DNA from: an uncultured Clostridiaceae bacterium
GTDB taxonomy: Bacteria > Bacillota > Clostridia > Lachnospirales > Lachnospiraceae
Assembly: GCA_946185495.1 (NCBI GenBank)
Contig: CAMHJT010000004.1
Coordinates: forward strand, 1 to 42,747
Reading direction: 5' to 3'
DNA length: 42,747 nucleotides
The notes below the pieces were generated by a model. The model saw only the letters and a program-made list of their open reading frames with translations, had not been told where the DNA came from and did no database searches. Of the stretch, positions 17,786 through 26,050 are shown one piece after another. Each line of letters opens with the position of its first letter. The stretch's first letter is position 1. The position numbers were made by a program, and so were the translations under genes.

Positions 17786-20439
17786 CCGATGTCCTCCCGT
17801 TCATAGCGTTCATACGCAGTGATCTCATAGTCCGCGAAGCTGCCCATGCCCTGATACACCGCCTCCGCCATGTCCAGCAACGGATACAGCATCACAGCGC
17901 CGCTTCCTTCTCCCAGGCACATTCTTCCATGGAGGATCGCCTCCAAGCCGAGCCCGGAAAGCGCCAGCCCTCCGACCGGCTCCTGAGAGACATGGGAAGC
18001 CAGCAGGTAATCCGTTACCCTGCAGTCCATCCGCATGGCGCAAAGCGCCGCTACCGCGCAGATCGCGCCATCTATCACCAGCGGAACGCCGCACTCCATC
18101 GCGCCGAGGCACGCACCGGCCATGGCCACGATCTCCAGGCCTCCCACCTCCGCCAGAATTTCCACCGGATCGTCCATTCCTTTTTCCCGCACGCGAGCGA
18201 CTGCCCTGCGCACCACCTCCCGCTTTCTGGCCAGTCCCTCCTCTGAGAGACCCGCGCCCCTGCCCGTCACCCGGTCAGGCTCCAGACCGAGAAAAACAGC
18301 GGCAAGCGCACTCGCGGGCGTCGTGTTGCCAATTCCCATCTCACCCGCGGCAAGGATTCCATATCCGCGCTTTGCCAGCTCCCGCACCTGGCTTCTTCCG
18401 ATATCCAGCGCCTGCCTGCACTGCTCAACCGACATGGCGGGTCCCGCTGCCAGATTGGCGGTACCCGTCGCCACCTTCCTGTCCACCACCGCGCCCGTCA
18501 CAAGACGTTTTTCCGGATAACGCGCCGTACGGATTCCCACATCCGTCACAAATACATCCGCCCCCGCCTTCTGCGCCAGATAATTCACCGTGGAGCAACC
18601 CCTCGCGAAATTCTCACTGACAATCCGGGTGACCTCCTGACCGGTCTGAGTCACGCCCTCCTCCACCACGCCGTGATCCGCGCAGTAGATCAAAAGCCCC
18701 TTCCTTCGCAGGTCATGAGGCCCGGCGCTGCACTTGATCCTGCTGATCTTTTTAATGTAGTCCTCTAATAGTCCAAGGCTGTCGATGGGTTTGGCGATGG
18801 AATCCCAGCGGGCCGCAGCAAGCCGTCCGCTCTGATAACGCAGGCACTGCTCAAGGAAGTGAAGCGCTGGAAGCGGATTCCCGGGATAATAAAAATGCGG
18901 AAAGCCCGCAAGCATGGACGGCGTGTGCACCATGCACACATAAGACTGGTTCCGCGTCGGCTTCGCCGCAAGGAAATCCTTTCCCGGCAGCGTACAGTCC
19001 CAGTAGTGGAACTCGTGCCCGCGCAGCACAGTATCCTTACCGCCTGCAAGGCCCGCGCCAAGGCTTCTCGCCTCCATGTATCCAAACCGGACCAGCTTTT
19101 CCTTCCGGACACCGTGCCCGGGCAGCACCCCCGCCATCCGGTACCTCTTTCCATCTACGCCCTCCAGACTGTCCTGCAGATACAAAAAACCTCCGCATTC
19201 CGCGACGCAGGGCATTCCGTCCCGGCAGGCCCGCAGGATGCTGTGCCGCATCGAGCTGTTGCGCTCCAGCGCCGCAGCATACCGCTCCGGATATCCGCCC
19301 CACAGAACCAGCCCGTCCGTGTCCGGCGGAATTTCCGCGTCATGCAGGGGGGAGAAAAACTGAAGCTCTGCTCCCATTTTCTCCAGCAGCTCCTGGTTTT
19401 CCACATAATAAAATGAAAATGCCTCATCCCTGGCCACTGCCAGGCGCACCGTCCGACTGACGCGGCCCGGGATGACACCGTCCACGCTGCCGCCATTTAT
19501 CCTTTTGTCCCGCGTCTCTTCCCCGTTCCTGCATGACCGGCCGCTTTTCGCGATCTCCACGATCCGGTTCCAATCCACCGTCCGCTCCATCTGATCGGCC
19601 ACAGCGTCCGCCCATCCCCTGAAATCCTGTAATTCCTCCGGCGCGAACAGGCCCAGATGCCTGGACGGAAGCGTCAGCTCAGGCAGATCCGGAAGATACC
19701 CAAGCACCGGTATCCCGCAGTCCGCCTCCATCATTTGTTTCAGCTCCCCATACGCCTCACCGGAAACACGGTTAAGCACAACACCCCTGATCCCGTGATC
19801 CTGCCGGAATGCAAGGATCTCCTTTACCACCGCAGACAGACGGGCTCCGCTCTCCCTCCCGGATTCCGGATTTTTCATGCTTGCAGTTCCACCAGCTTCC
19901 AGACTTTTCGTGCCTGTCTGGTGAGAGCGGCCTGCGCGCCCCGCATCCGCCGTCCCGCCAATTTCCAGACTTTTCGTGCCTGTCTGGTGAAAGCCGCCTG
20001 CGCGCCCCGCGTCCGCCATCCCGCCAGCTTCCGGGCTTTTCACGCCTGTCTGGCGAAAACTTCCTGCGCGCCCCGCATCCACCACTAAGATCACAGGTAT
20101 GCCGGCAGCGTCCGCCACATCCCATGTGCTGGCCTGCAGGGACACGCCTCCCAGGCCGTCATAATATCCCATGACACCCTCGATCACAACAAACCCTGCC
20201 GTCCCCTCCTGTTCCCTGATCCGCTCCGGAATCCGCTCCCGGTCCATCAGCCATGCGTCCAGATTCCCCGTCGGAATCCCCAGCACCTGCCGGTGAAACA
20301 TGGGATCGATATAATCCGGACCGCATTTAAAGGCGGCAGGACGCATTCCATTTCTGCTTAAGAGCCTTAACATGCCGCAGGACACAGTTGTCTTGCCGCT
20401 TCCGCTGGAGGGCGCTGCAAATACGATCCCCGGTATCAT
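17779..20439 (-). CDS. CbiA/CobB (cobyrinate a,c-diamide synthase) - CobT (NaMN:DMB phosphoribosyltransferase) fusion
   Basis: N-part MIPGIVFAAPSSGSGKTTVSCGMLRLL...FKCGPDYIDPMFH...VAECGGFLYLQ; C-part LLIYCADHGVVEEGVTQTGQEVTRIVSENFARGCSTVNYLA...GEMGIGNTTPASALAAVFLG...SHVSQEPVGGLAL. 886 aa in one frame. Confidence 0.93.
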   Translation of the reverse strand: MIPGIVFAAPSSGSGKTTVSCGMLRLLSRNGMRPAAFKCGPDYIDPMFHRQVLGIPTGNLDAWLMDRERIPERIREQEGTAGFVVIEGVMGYYDGLGGVSLQASTWDVADAAGIPVILVVDAGRAGSFRQTGVKSPEAGGMADAGRAGGFHQTGTKSLEIGGTADAGRAGRSHQTGTKSLEAGGTASMKNPESGRESGARLSAVVKEILAFRQDHGIRGVVLNRVSGEAYGELKQMMEADCGIPVLGYLPDLPELTLPSRHLGLFAPEELQDFRGWADAVADQMERTVDWNRIVEIAKSGRSCRNGEETRDKRINGGSVDGVIPGRVSRTVRLAVARDEAFSFYYVENQELLEKMGAELQFFSPLHDAEIPPDTDGLVLWGGYPERYAAALERNSSMRHSILRACRDGMPCVAECGGFLYLQDSLEGVDGKRYRMAGVLPGHGVRKEKLVRFGYMEARSLGAGLAGGKDTVLRGHEFHYWDCTLPGKDFLAAKPTRNQSYVCMVHTPSMLAGFPHFYYPGNPLPALHFLEQCLRYQSGRLAAARWDSIAKPIDSLGLLEDYIKKISRIKCSAGPHDLRRKGLLIYCADHGVVEEGVTQTGQEVTRIVSENFARGCSTVNYLAQKAGADVFVTDVGIRTARYPEKRLVTGAVVDRKVATGTANLAAGPAMSVEQCRQALDIGRSQVRELAKRGYGILAAGEMGIGNTTPASALAAVFLGLEPDRVTGRGAGLSEEGLARKREVVRRAVARVREKGMDDPVEILAEVGGLEIVAMAGACLGAMECGVPLVIDGAICAVAALCAMRMDCRVTDYLLASHVSQEPVGGLALSGLGLEAILHGRMCLGEGSGAVMLYPLLDMAEAVYQGMGSFADYEITAYERYEREDIGC
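19889..20086 (-). repeat. 3 x 66-bp in-frame tandem repeat inside the CbiA domain
   Basis: Encodes DAGRAGSFRQTGVKSPEAGGMA / DAGRAGGFHQTGTKSLEIGGTA / DAGRAGRSHQTGTKSLEAGGTA. Confidence 0.93.
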
Positions 20440-21020
20440 CTGCCAGCCTCCTCTCCGCCGAAGGCTGCGATATATACAGGATTTTCCGCCAGCATCAGGT
20501 GATGTTCCCCCATCAGCCTGCTGCGGGAAATGCCCACCTGTATCAGATCCATGTCAGCGTACCGGCTGTAATCCCGGCTGATCCTCTGAAGCGCCGAGAC
20601 GGTCTCCAGCGTGACCGCGTTAACCACAAAACGGGCATTGGGATTCTTTTCCCGGATGTATGCCACGATCTCCTCAAGCAATCCGCCGCTCCCGCCGATC
20701 ATAACATGCGTCGGGGCAGGGAGCTGGTTTAGACACTCCGGCGCCCTGCCCTCTATCACCTTTAAATTGACCACCCCGAATTTTTCCCTGTTCGCATGGA
20801 TCAGGGAGACCGCCTCCGGATTTTTTTCCACAGCGTACACAACTCCCCCGCAAGCCACGAGAGCAGCCTCTATGGCGATCGATCCCGTTCCGGCTCCCAC
20901 ATCATATACAACGGAGGAACCGGTAATTCCCAGCTTTGCCAGAGAGAGAATGCGTATCTCCTCTTTTGTCATCGGCACCCTGCCCCTTATAAAATCAATA
21001 TCCCGTATTCCACTATGCAT
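20436..21020 (-). CDS. cbiT: Cobalt-precorrin-6B C15-methyltransferase (decarboxylating) CbiT
   Basis: DFIRGRVPMTKEEIRILSLAKLGITGSSVVYDVGAGTGSIAIEAAL...; ATGA overlap with the downstream cbiA-cobT. Confidence 0.92.
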   Translation of the reverse strand: MHSGIRDIDFIRGRVPMTKEEIRILSLAKLGITGSSVVYDVGAGTGSIAIEAALVACGGVVYAVEKNPEAVSLIHANREKFGVVNLKVIEGRAPECLNQLPAPTHVMIGGSGGLLEEIVAYIREKNPNARFVVNAVTLETVSALQRISRDYSRYADMDLIQVGISRSRLMGEHHLMLAENPVYIAAFGGEEAGR

Positions 21021-21119
21021 TCACACATTCCTCCCTGTCCCCCACAATTCTGTAGCAGTTAAGTTCCCTTCCGCATTATGCTATGTCTCCGGCATTCGGA
21101 ATGCCAGCCGGAAAAACTA

Positions 21120-21548
21120 TCACGCATTCTTCTGCATCTGTTTCAGCTGTTCGGTAAGCTTTTGGGATTCGGCATATTTTCGCAGCCATATCATCAGCTT
21201 CACAAGAACAAAAATAACAACGGTGATGATGCCGATCATCAAATAAAACAGCGTGCTGTCTGTATCTGCCGGAGGTTCGATCATGATCAGAACGACCGTT
21301 TCAATTACCATCAGCTGAAGGATATGCCGGAAAATATATTGCTTCAAGGTAGGCTCATTCTTAAAATATGTAATGAAAGACGGCAGCGTACACAGCGCCG
21401 CCATGAGAAACGGGCTGGCCAGATGATAGTATCTCAGGTTTTGTTCCGGAGCAAAGATCAGCCCTACAATCAGGCTCGTGGCAAAAATCAGCGTTACAAG
21501 CACGCAGTACACCTGCATATTCAGCAGCAAAAACTCTTTGAATGACAT
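21120..21548 (-). CDS. DUF3021-family membrane protein
   Basis: Four-TM protein (MSFKEFLLLNMQVYCVLVTLIFATSLIVGLIF...) directly downstream of a LytTR gene, the usual context for DUF3021. Confidence 0.75.
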   Translation of the reverse strand: MSFKEFLLLNMQVYCVLVTLIFATSLIVGLIFAPEQNLRYYHLASPFLMAALCTLPSFITYFKNEPTLKQYIFRHILQLMVIETVVLIMIEPPADTDSTLFYLMIGIITVVIFVLVKLMIWLRKYAESQKLTEQLKQMQKNA

Positions 21549-21997
21549 CAGGATCTTCCTTTCAACGCCTTTTTCAATGCGGGAGCATACTTCCGCGAAA
21601 TCACAACCTGTTCACCCGAAAATAGCACTGCCGTAAAGCGGCTGTTGAGCGCGGGTTTGATGGAACTGACCTTCATCAGATTGAGTACCACGGATTTTGA
21701 CACCCGCAGGAAATGCTTTTCATTCAGCATATTCTCGAGTTCATACAGTCTCTGGCGGGTTTCATAGACCTTGTCCTCCGTATAGATGAAGCTTCTGTTG
21801 TCCACCGATTCGATATAGAACACATCCGTTACCGCTATCTCATACTGCTTTTCATCAGCGACAGCAGTGAGCTTTCCCTGTCTCGACCTGACAAATGTGA
21901 TGATCTCACGCACCTCATCGCTGATCTCATGGCAATGAATTTCAAGAAGCTCAGGCTTATCGCGTCCTGTTTTTGTTATCTTTATCTGCATAATCAA
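21548..21997 (-). CDS. LytTR-domain DNA-binding regulator
   Basis: AVTDVFYIESVDNRSFIYTEDKVYETRQRLYELENMLNEKHFLRVSKSVVLNLMKVSSIKPALNSRFTAVLFSGEQVVISRKYAPALKKAL. Confidence 0.93.
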   Translation of the reverse strand: MIMQIKITKTGRDKPELLEIHCHEISDEVREIITFVRSRQGKLTAVADEKQYEIAVTDVFYIESVDNRSFIYTEDKVYETRQRLYELENMLNEKHFLRVSKSVVLNLMKVSSIKPALNSRFTAVLFSGEQVVISRKYAPALKKALKGRS

Positions 21998-23346
21998 TAC
22001 TCGGCTCGTTTCTCAAGCGTTCCCTCGTTCTTCAAATAATAGTCGAACCAGTTTAATACGATACCGTTCACCGTTTTCAGCGTCTGTTCGTGGTCAACGT
22101 CTCCGCTGCCGAGCATATTTGCAAGAAACGGAGAGATCAGCGGCAGATCGGTGAAATCCATATGCTGTACGCCCTTAAAAATAACGGTTTTGCTGTCCCT
22201 GGCGTTCCCGGTCACATATTCGTTGACATAAGGATAACCGTTTTCGTTCTTATACTGTTCCCTGCCATTATAGTCTGTTTCCTTGGTGAAATCAAGGACG
22301 GGAACAGGATAAGGCTCAGGATCATACACATTCTTTCCGTCCTTCACTTCAACGGTCTCGCCAAGCATAGTGCCGTCGAGGTCAATGACCGCTCCAATAT
22401 CATCGCGCTCTCTGCCTAAAGCTACGGATGTAGCGCCGCCCAGCGAGTGCCCCATCAAGCCGATTTTGCCGGTATCGGTATGTGCAAGAACATTCAGGAT
22501 CGTCCCGGCGTCATCCGTATGCCAGGAATCGTCAAGCTGCGCGGTTTCGCAGGCTGTTTTAATCGTATCAAGCACAAAATTCATATCCCCTGTACGCAAT
22601 TTCAGCCAGCCCTGCGAGAGTTCAAATACATCTGCATCCGGTGAGTCTTCTGTGACTTTCATGACATCTTCCAAAAAACCGGTATCAACCGTCACCGTCT
22701 TGCCGTCGGTATCTGTTGTAAAGAAGGCGTGGTGCGGATGATCGAGCGCGACAACCACATATCCGTTACTCGCCAGCTCGGCATAGGTAGAATAATTACT
22801 TTGGTAGTACCCAAACGCTCCATGGGAAAAGATCACAAGCGGGAAGCTGCCGTCTGCGTTTTCGGGATAATAGAAGTACGCCGGTACTTCACGGAACGAG
22901 CCGTCGCTTTCAAAGGCATCCGTGCGATTTTTGTCCACCAGAATTGCCGCAGCTTGTTTTACTTCATATTCTCCTGTCGTTGAAAGACCGTTGTAATTCG
23001 TGAAGATAAAGGCAGGCATCAACGCGCCGGCGATCAGTATAATTGACAGTACACAATTCACGGCCGTCCATCCCCTCTTCTTCATGCCGGTGACTTTATC
23101 GCGTCTTACCAGCCACATGACACCGTCGAAGATACACCGCGCCAGGACAATTGCCAGAGCAATGAAAAAGCGCCATTTCATATGTGTAACAGGCACCAGC
23201 ACGATCGCCAGCAGCAAAACAGCCTCTGATGCCCTGATGATCGCTCTGTTTTTCAGCCAGTCGTTTTTCTCCCTGAATCTGGTGAAGGTCAGCACAGCCA
23301 ACGCAGCCTCCGCTATTGTGAACAGAATCATAAATATAATACCCAT
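21994..23346 (-). CDS. Membrane-anchored alpha/beta hydrolase (PAF-acetylhydrolase/dienelactone-hydrolase-like)
   Basis: N-terminal TM helices; PLVIFSHGAFGYYQSNYSTYAELASNGYVVVALDHPHH; nucleophile elbow GLMGHSLGGAT. Confidence 0.85.
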   Translation of the reverse strand: MGIIFMILFTIAEAALAVLTFTRFREKNDWLKNRAIIRASEAVLLLAIVLVPVTHMKWRFFIALAIVLARCIFDGVMWLVRRDKVTGMKKRGWTAVNCVLSIILIAGALMPAFIFTNYNGLSTTGEYEVKQAAAILVDKNRTDAFESDGSFREVPAYFYYPENADGSFPLVIFSHGAFGYYQSNYSTYAELASNGYVVVALDHPHHAFFTTDTDGKTVTVDTGFLEDVMKVTEDSPDADVFELSQGWLKLRTGDMNFVLDTIKTACETAQLDDSWHTDDAGTILNVLAHTDTGKIGLMGHSLGGATSVALGRERDDIGAVIDLDGTMLGETVEVKDGKNVYDPEPYPVPVLDFTKETDYNGREQYKNENGYPYVNEYVTGNARDSKTVIFKGVQHMDFTDLPLISPFLANMLGSGDVDHEQTLKTVNGIVLNWFDYYLKNEGTLEKRAEY

Positions 23347-23378
23347 AACACATCATCCTTTCGTTTTGTTATGGGCAG

Positions 23379-23453
23379 ATTATAGCCTGCCGCGTTGATT
23401 TTGACAATAAATTGCGCGGTAAGATGCAAAAAGCAGCGGCAAGATGCAAAAAG
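23379..23453 (-). promoter_or_regulatory. LytTR-type promoter: two direct repeats upstream of a -35/-10
   Basis: Minus strand CTTTTTGCATCTTGCC GCTG CTTTTTGCATCTTACC (20-bp period; plus-strand 23418..23433 and 23438..23453), then TTGTCA - 17 bp - TATAAT (23402..23407, 23379..23384). Confidence 0.82.
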
Positions 23454-23482
23454 AAATCCCGGTCAGCTCTCTATCTGCCATG

Positions 23483-24931
23483 TCACCTTCCGCCTTCACC
23501 GGACGGTTCCAGCAAAAGCACTGAAAGCCTGTCAAAGCTCTTCCCCGCAAACTCCTCCGGCTTCCCGGAAATGACGCGCTCCTCCCCGTAGGAAAGGCGG
23601 CTGCCGACCGTCACCGTGGTTCCGGAAAGTCCCTGTCGGAGCAGCTCCTCACAGATCCTGGACACATCCGTTTCATCCCCCAGCAGGAGGCAGACCGTCT
23701 CTCCCTTCCCCACACAGGCTGCGGGATCCGCCTGCCTGCCATGGCAGCTCATCCACGTCACCTGCTCACGGTTCTTCCCCAGAAGGTTCAAAAAATAGGA
23801 GGCAGAGGAGATTCCGGATACCGGCACAAGCTCAACGCTTTCGTGCTCCTCCATCTGTTCCACCGCCTGCCGGAGCCTCTTCGCGCCGGAATAAAACCCG
23901 ATATCCCCGGAAAAACAGGCCGCGGCGGTCCGGTACTCCGGGTGTGCCCGCAGAAAGGAAAGGATCTCCTCCCTCCCGGTACTGAAATAACAGGGCTTCT
24001 CCCGGTACTCCGGAAAGATCTTCAGCACTCTCTCCGCACCGATCAGCACCTCGCTTTCCCTAAGCGCCTCCATTGCCTCCACCGTCAAAAGCTCCTTTCT
24101 ACCAGGGCCCATGGCGACCAGATAGAGCTTTCGTTTCTTTTCGTGTGTCGGTGCCGGCCACCCGTACCGCTTCGCGAGAAGCTCCATCACCTGTCCAGCC
24201 TCGACCGCCTCCGCCGCCGGCTCTGCGGGACGTCCGATTACCACGATCCCCATATGCAGGCGGCAGGCGGCGCTGCATTTTTCCAAAAATCCCCCCGCCG
24301 CGCCGGAGCTTTTTGTCACAAGCCAGTCCGCACCTGCCTCCCGGAACATCTGGAAATTCATCTCCTCGCTGAAGGGGCCCTGCATGCAGATCAGATTTTT
24401 CCCCTCAAAGCCCAGCGACCGACATTTTTCCATCACCTGAAGAAGCGGAAGCACTCTTGCCACACAGCGTTCTCTGTAATCCGGAATCCTCGAAAACTGC
24501 GCAAGCTCCCTGCTGCCGGTTGTCAGAAAGATTCTTCCCTCCTGCCCGGCCAGAAAATCCACCGCTTCCTCCACAGAAGCGGCAAAATGAATGTTTTCTT
24601 CCATAAACGGCGCGCCGGCCATCTCCCTCCGGAGCACCCTTAAATAGTCAAGTCCCGCTGCCCGGCAGGCCGACATCAGGTTTTTTGACACCTCCACCGC
24701 GTAGGGATGCGTCGCGTCCAGACAGATGTCCGGGGAAAGCTTCGAAAAAGCCTCCCGCATCTCTTCCTGCGTCAGGCGTCCCGCGTGTACCTCCACAGCC
24801 GGAGGCACATCCGGAAGGGACGCGCCATACTCCGTCGCGGCAAAATAATGCAGCGGGATCTGATATGCTGCCAGACGCTCTGCCAGCCACCTTCCCTCTG
24901 CCGTTCCGCCAAAAATGATAATTCCTCCCAT
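23483..24931 (-). CDS. CbiJ (cobalt-precorrin-6A reductase) - CbiE (cobalt-precorrin-7 C5-methyltransferase) fusion
   Basis: N-part MGGIIIFGGTAEGRWLAERLA...DICLDATHPYAVEVSKN; C-part LYLVAMGPGRKELLTVEAMEALRESEVLIGAERVL...FSGDIGFYSGAKRL. Start trimmed from 25000. Confidence 0.9.
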   Translation of the reverse strand: MGGIIIFGGTAEGRWLAERLAAYQIPLHYFAATEYGASLPDVPPAVEVHAGRLTQEEMREAFSKLSPDICLDATHPYAVEVSKNLMSACRAAGLDYLRVLRREMAGAPFMEENIHFAASVEEAVDFLAGQEGRIFLTTGSRELAQFSRIPDYRERCVARVLPLLQVMEKCRSLGFEGKNLICMQGPFSEEMNFQMFREAGADWLVTKSSGAAGGFLEKCSAACRLHMGIVVIGRPAEPAAEAVEAGQVMELLAKRYGWPAPTHEKKRKLYLVAMGPGRKELLTVEAMEALRESEVLIGAERVLKIFPEYREKPCYFSTGREEILSFLRAHPEYRTAAACFSGDIGFYSGAKRLRQAVEQMEEHESVELVPVSGISSASYFLNLLGKNREQVTWMSCHGRQADPAACVGKGETVCLLLGDETDVSRICEELLRQGLSGTTVTVGSRLSYGEERVISGKPEEFAGKSFDRLSVLLLEPSGEGGR

Positions 24932-24980
24932 ATCCGTCCTGACTCCTTCCCATTCCGCTACATCGACTCTCATTTCCGAC

Positions 24981-25153
24981 CACCTTGCTCCGTGTACCAC
25001 CCGCTGATCTCACACGCGCCCATGTTTCCCATGCGCCACTGCCCGCTGATCTCACTCACGACTGCACTCCCCCACGCGCCACTGCGCACTGACCTCACAC
25101 GCGACCGTATTTCCCCATGCGCCACCGCGCGCCGATCTCACACGCGACTTCCG
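24981..25153. repeat. Degenerate ~41-46 bp tandem repeats between cbiH and cbiJE
   Basis: cccatgcgccactgcccgctgatctcactcacgactgcact / cccccacgcgccactgcgcactgacctcacacgcgaccgtattt / ccccatgcgccaccgcgcgccgatctcacacgcgacttccgt, plus a more diverged first unit. Confidence 0.75.
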
Positions 25154-25158
25154 TCATC

Positions 25159-25887
25159 TCAGATCTCATACCCTCTGGGCGTCACCATATGATCTCCGAT
25201 CCGGCGCGTCCTGGAATTGCCGATAAATACCGTCGTAAACATGTCTGTCTCCGTCTCTGCAAGTTCGCTTAGCGTCAGGATCCTGCCGCACTGCCCCTCC
25301 CGGCCGATATTTTTCACATACCCGCAGACTAAGTCCGGCGCCTGATGCTTCATGATCTCCTCACAGGCACGCTTTAAGTACAGCCTCCGTTTTTTGCTGG
25401 AGGGATTGTACAGCGCCATCGCCATGTCAGCCATCGCGCAGCAGGCAAGCCGCTTTAAGATCTGCTCCCATGGCGTTAGCAGGTCGCTTAAGCTGATCAC
25501 CGCAAAATCATGCCCCAGGGGAGCGCCCAGTATGGCGGCTCCGGACAGCGCCGCTGTCACGCCGGACACCACAACCACCTCCACACCGGGATATTCCTCA
25601 GAAAGCTCCAGCATAAGCCCCGCCATGCCGTATACGCCCGCGTCCCCGCTGCATACCATTGAAGTTGTCCTGCCCTGCGTGGCAGCGCAAAGTGCCTGCC
25701 TGCAGCGCTCCACCTCCTGCGTCATGCCCGTCACGATCCATTCCCGTTCCGGATACTGTTCCCTCAAAAGCTCCACATACACCGTATACCCGGCGATCAC
25801 CTCGCTGTCCTCCAGCGCCCGGGCCGCCTCCACGGTCATGCCCTCCGGACGTCCCGGTCCCATTCCCACTACATAAACCCGCCTCAT
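25159..25887 (-). CDS. cbiH: Cobalt-precorrin-3B C17-methyltransferase CbiH
   Basis: MRRVYVVGMGPGRPEGMTVEAARALEDSEVIAGYTVYVELL...CSGDAGVYGMAGLMLEL...SDLLTPWEQI...ALYNPSSKKR. Start trimmed from 25980 to the ATG after an AAAGGGGA RBS. Confidence 0.93.
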   Translation of the reverse strand: MRRVYVVGMGPGRPEGMTVEAARALEDSEVIAGYTVYVELLREQYPEREWIVTGMTQEVERCRQALCAATQGRTTSMVCSGDAGVYGMAGLMLELSEEYPGVEVVVVSGVTAALSGAAILGAPLGHDFAVISLSDLLTPWEQILKRLACCAMADMAMALYNPSSKKRRLYLKRACEEIMKHQAPDLVCGYVKNIGREGQCGRILTLSELAETETDMFTTVFIGNSRTRRIGDHMVTPRGYEI

Positions 25888-26050
25888 AGATTCCCCTTTC
25901 CTTCCTGCCGCGCAGCTTCTCAAATATCCTTTCCGCTGTTTGATCCGCCATTCAAAAACGCCGATGCCCTGACACGGCACGACACTGCTTTCTCTGACAA
26001 CCCTTCATACGCACCCTTTCTCTGCCTTAACACCCAGCACAGCGAAGCCT

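Noticed and set aside
24981-25153. Possible CRISPR array
   Set aside because: The units are contiguous and degenerate with no conserved repeat/unique spacer structure and no cas genes nearby.
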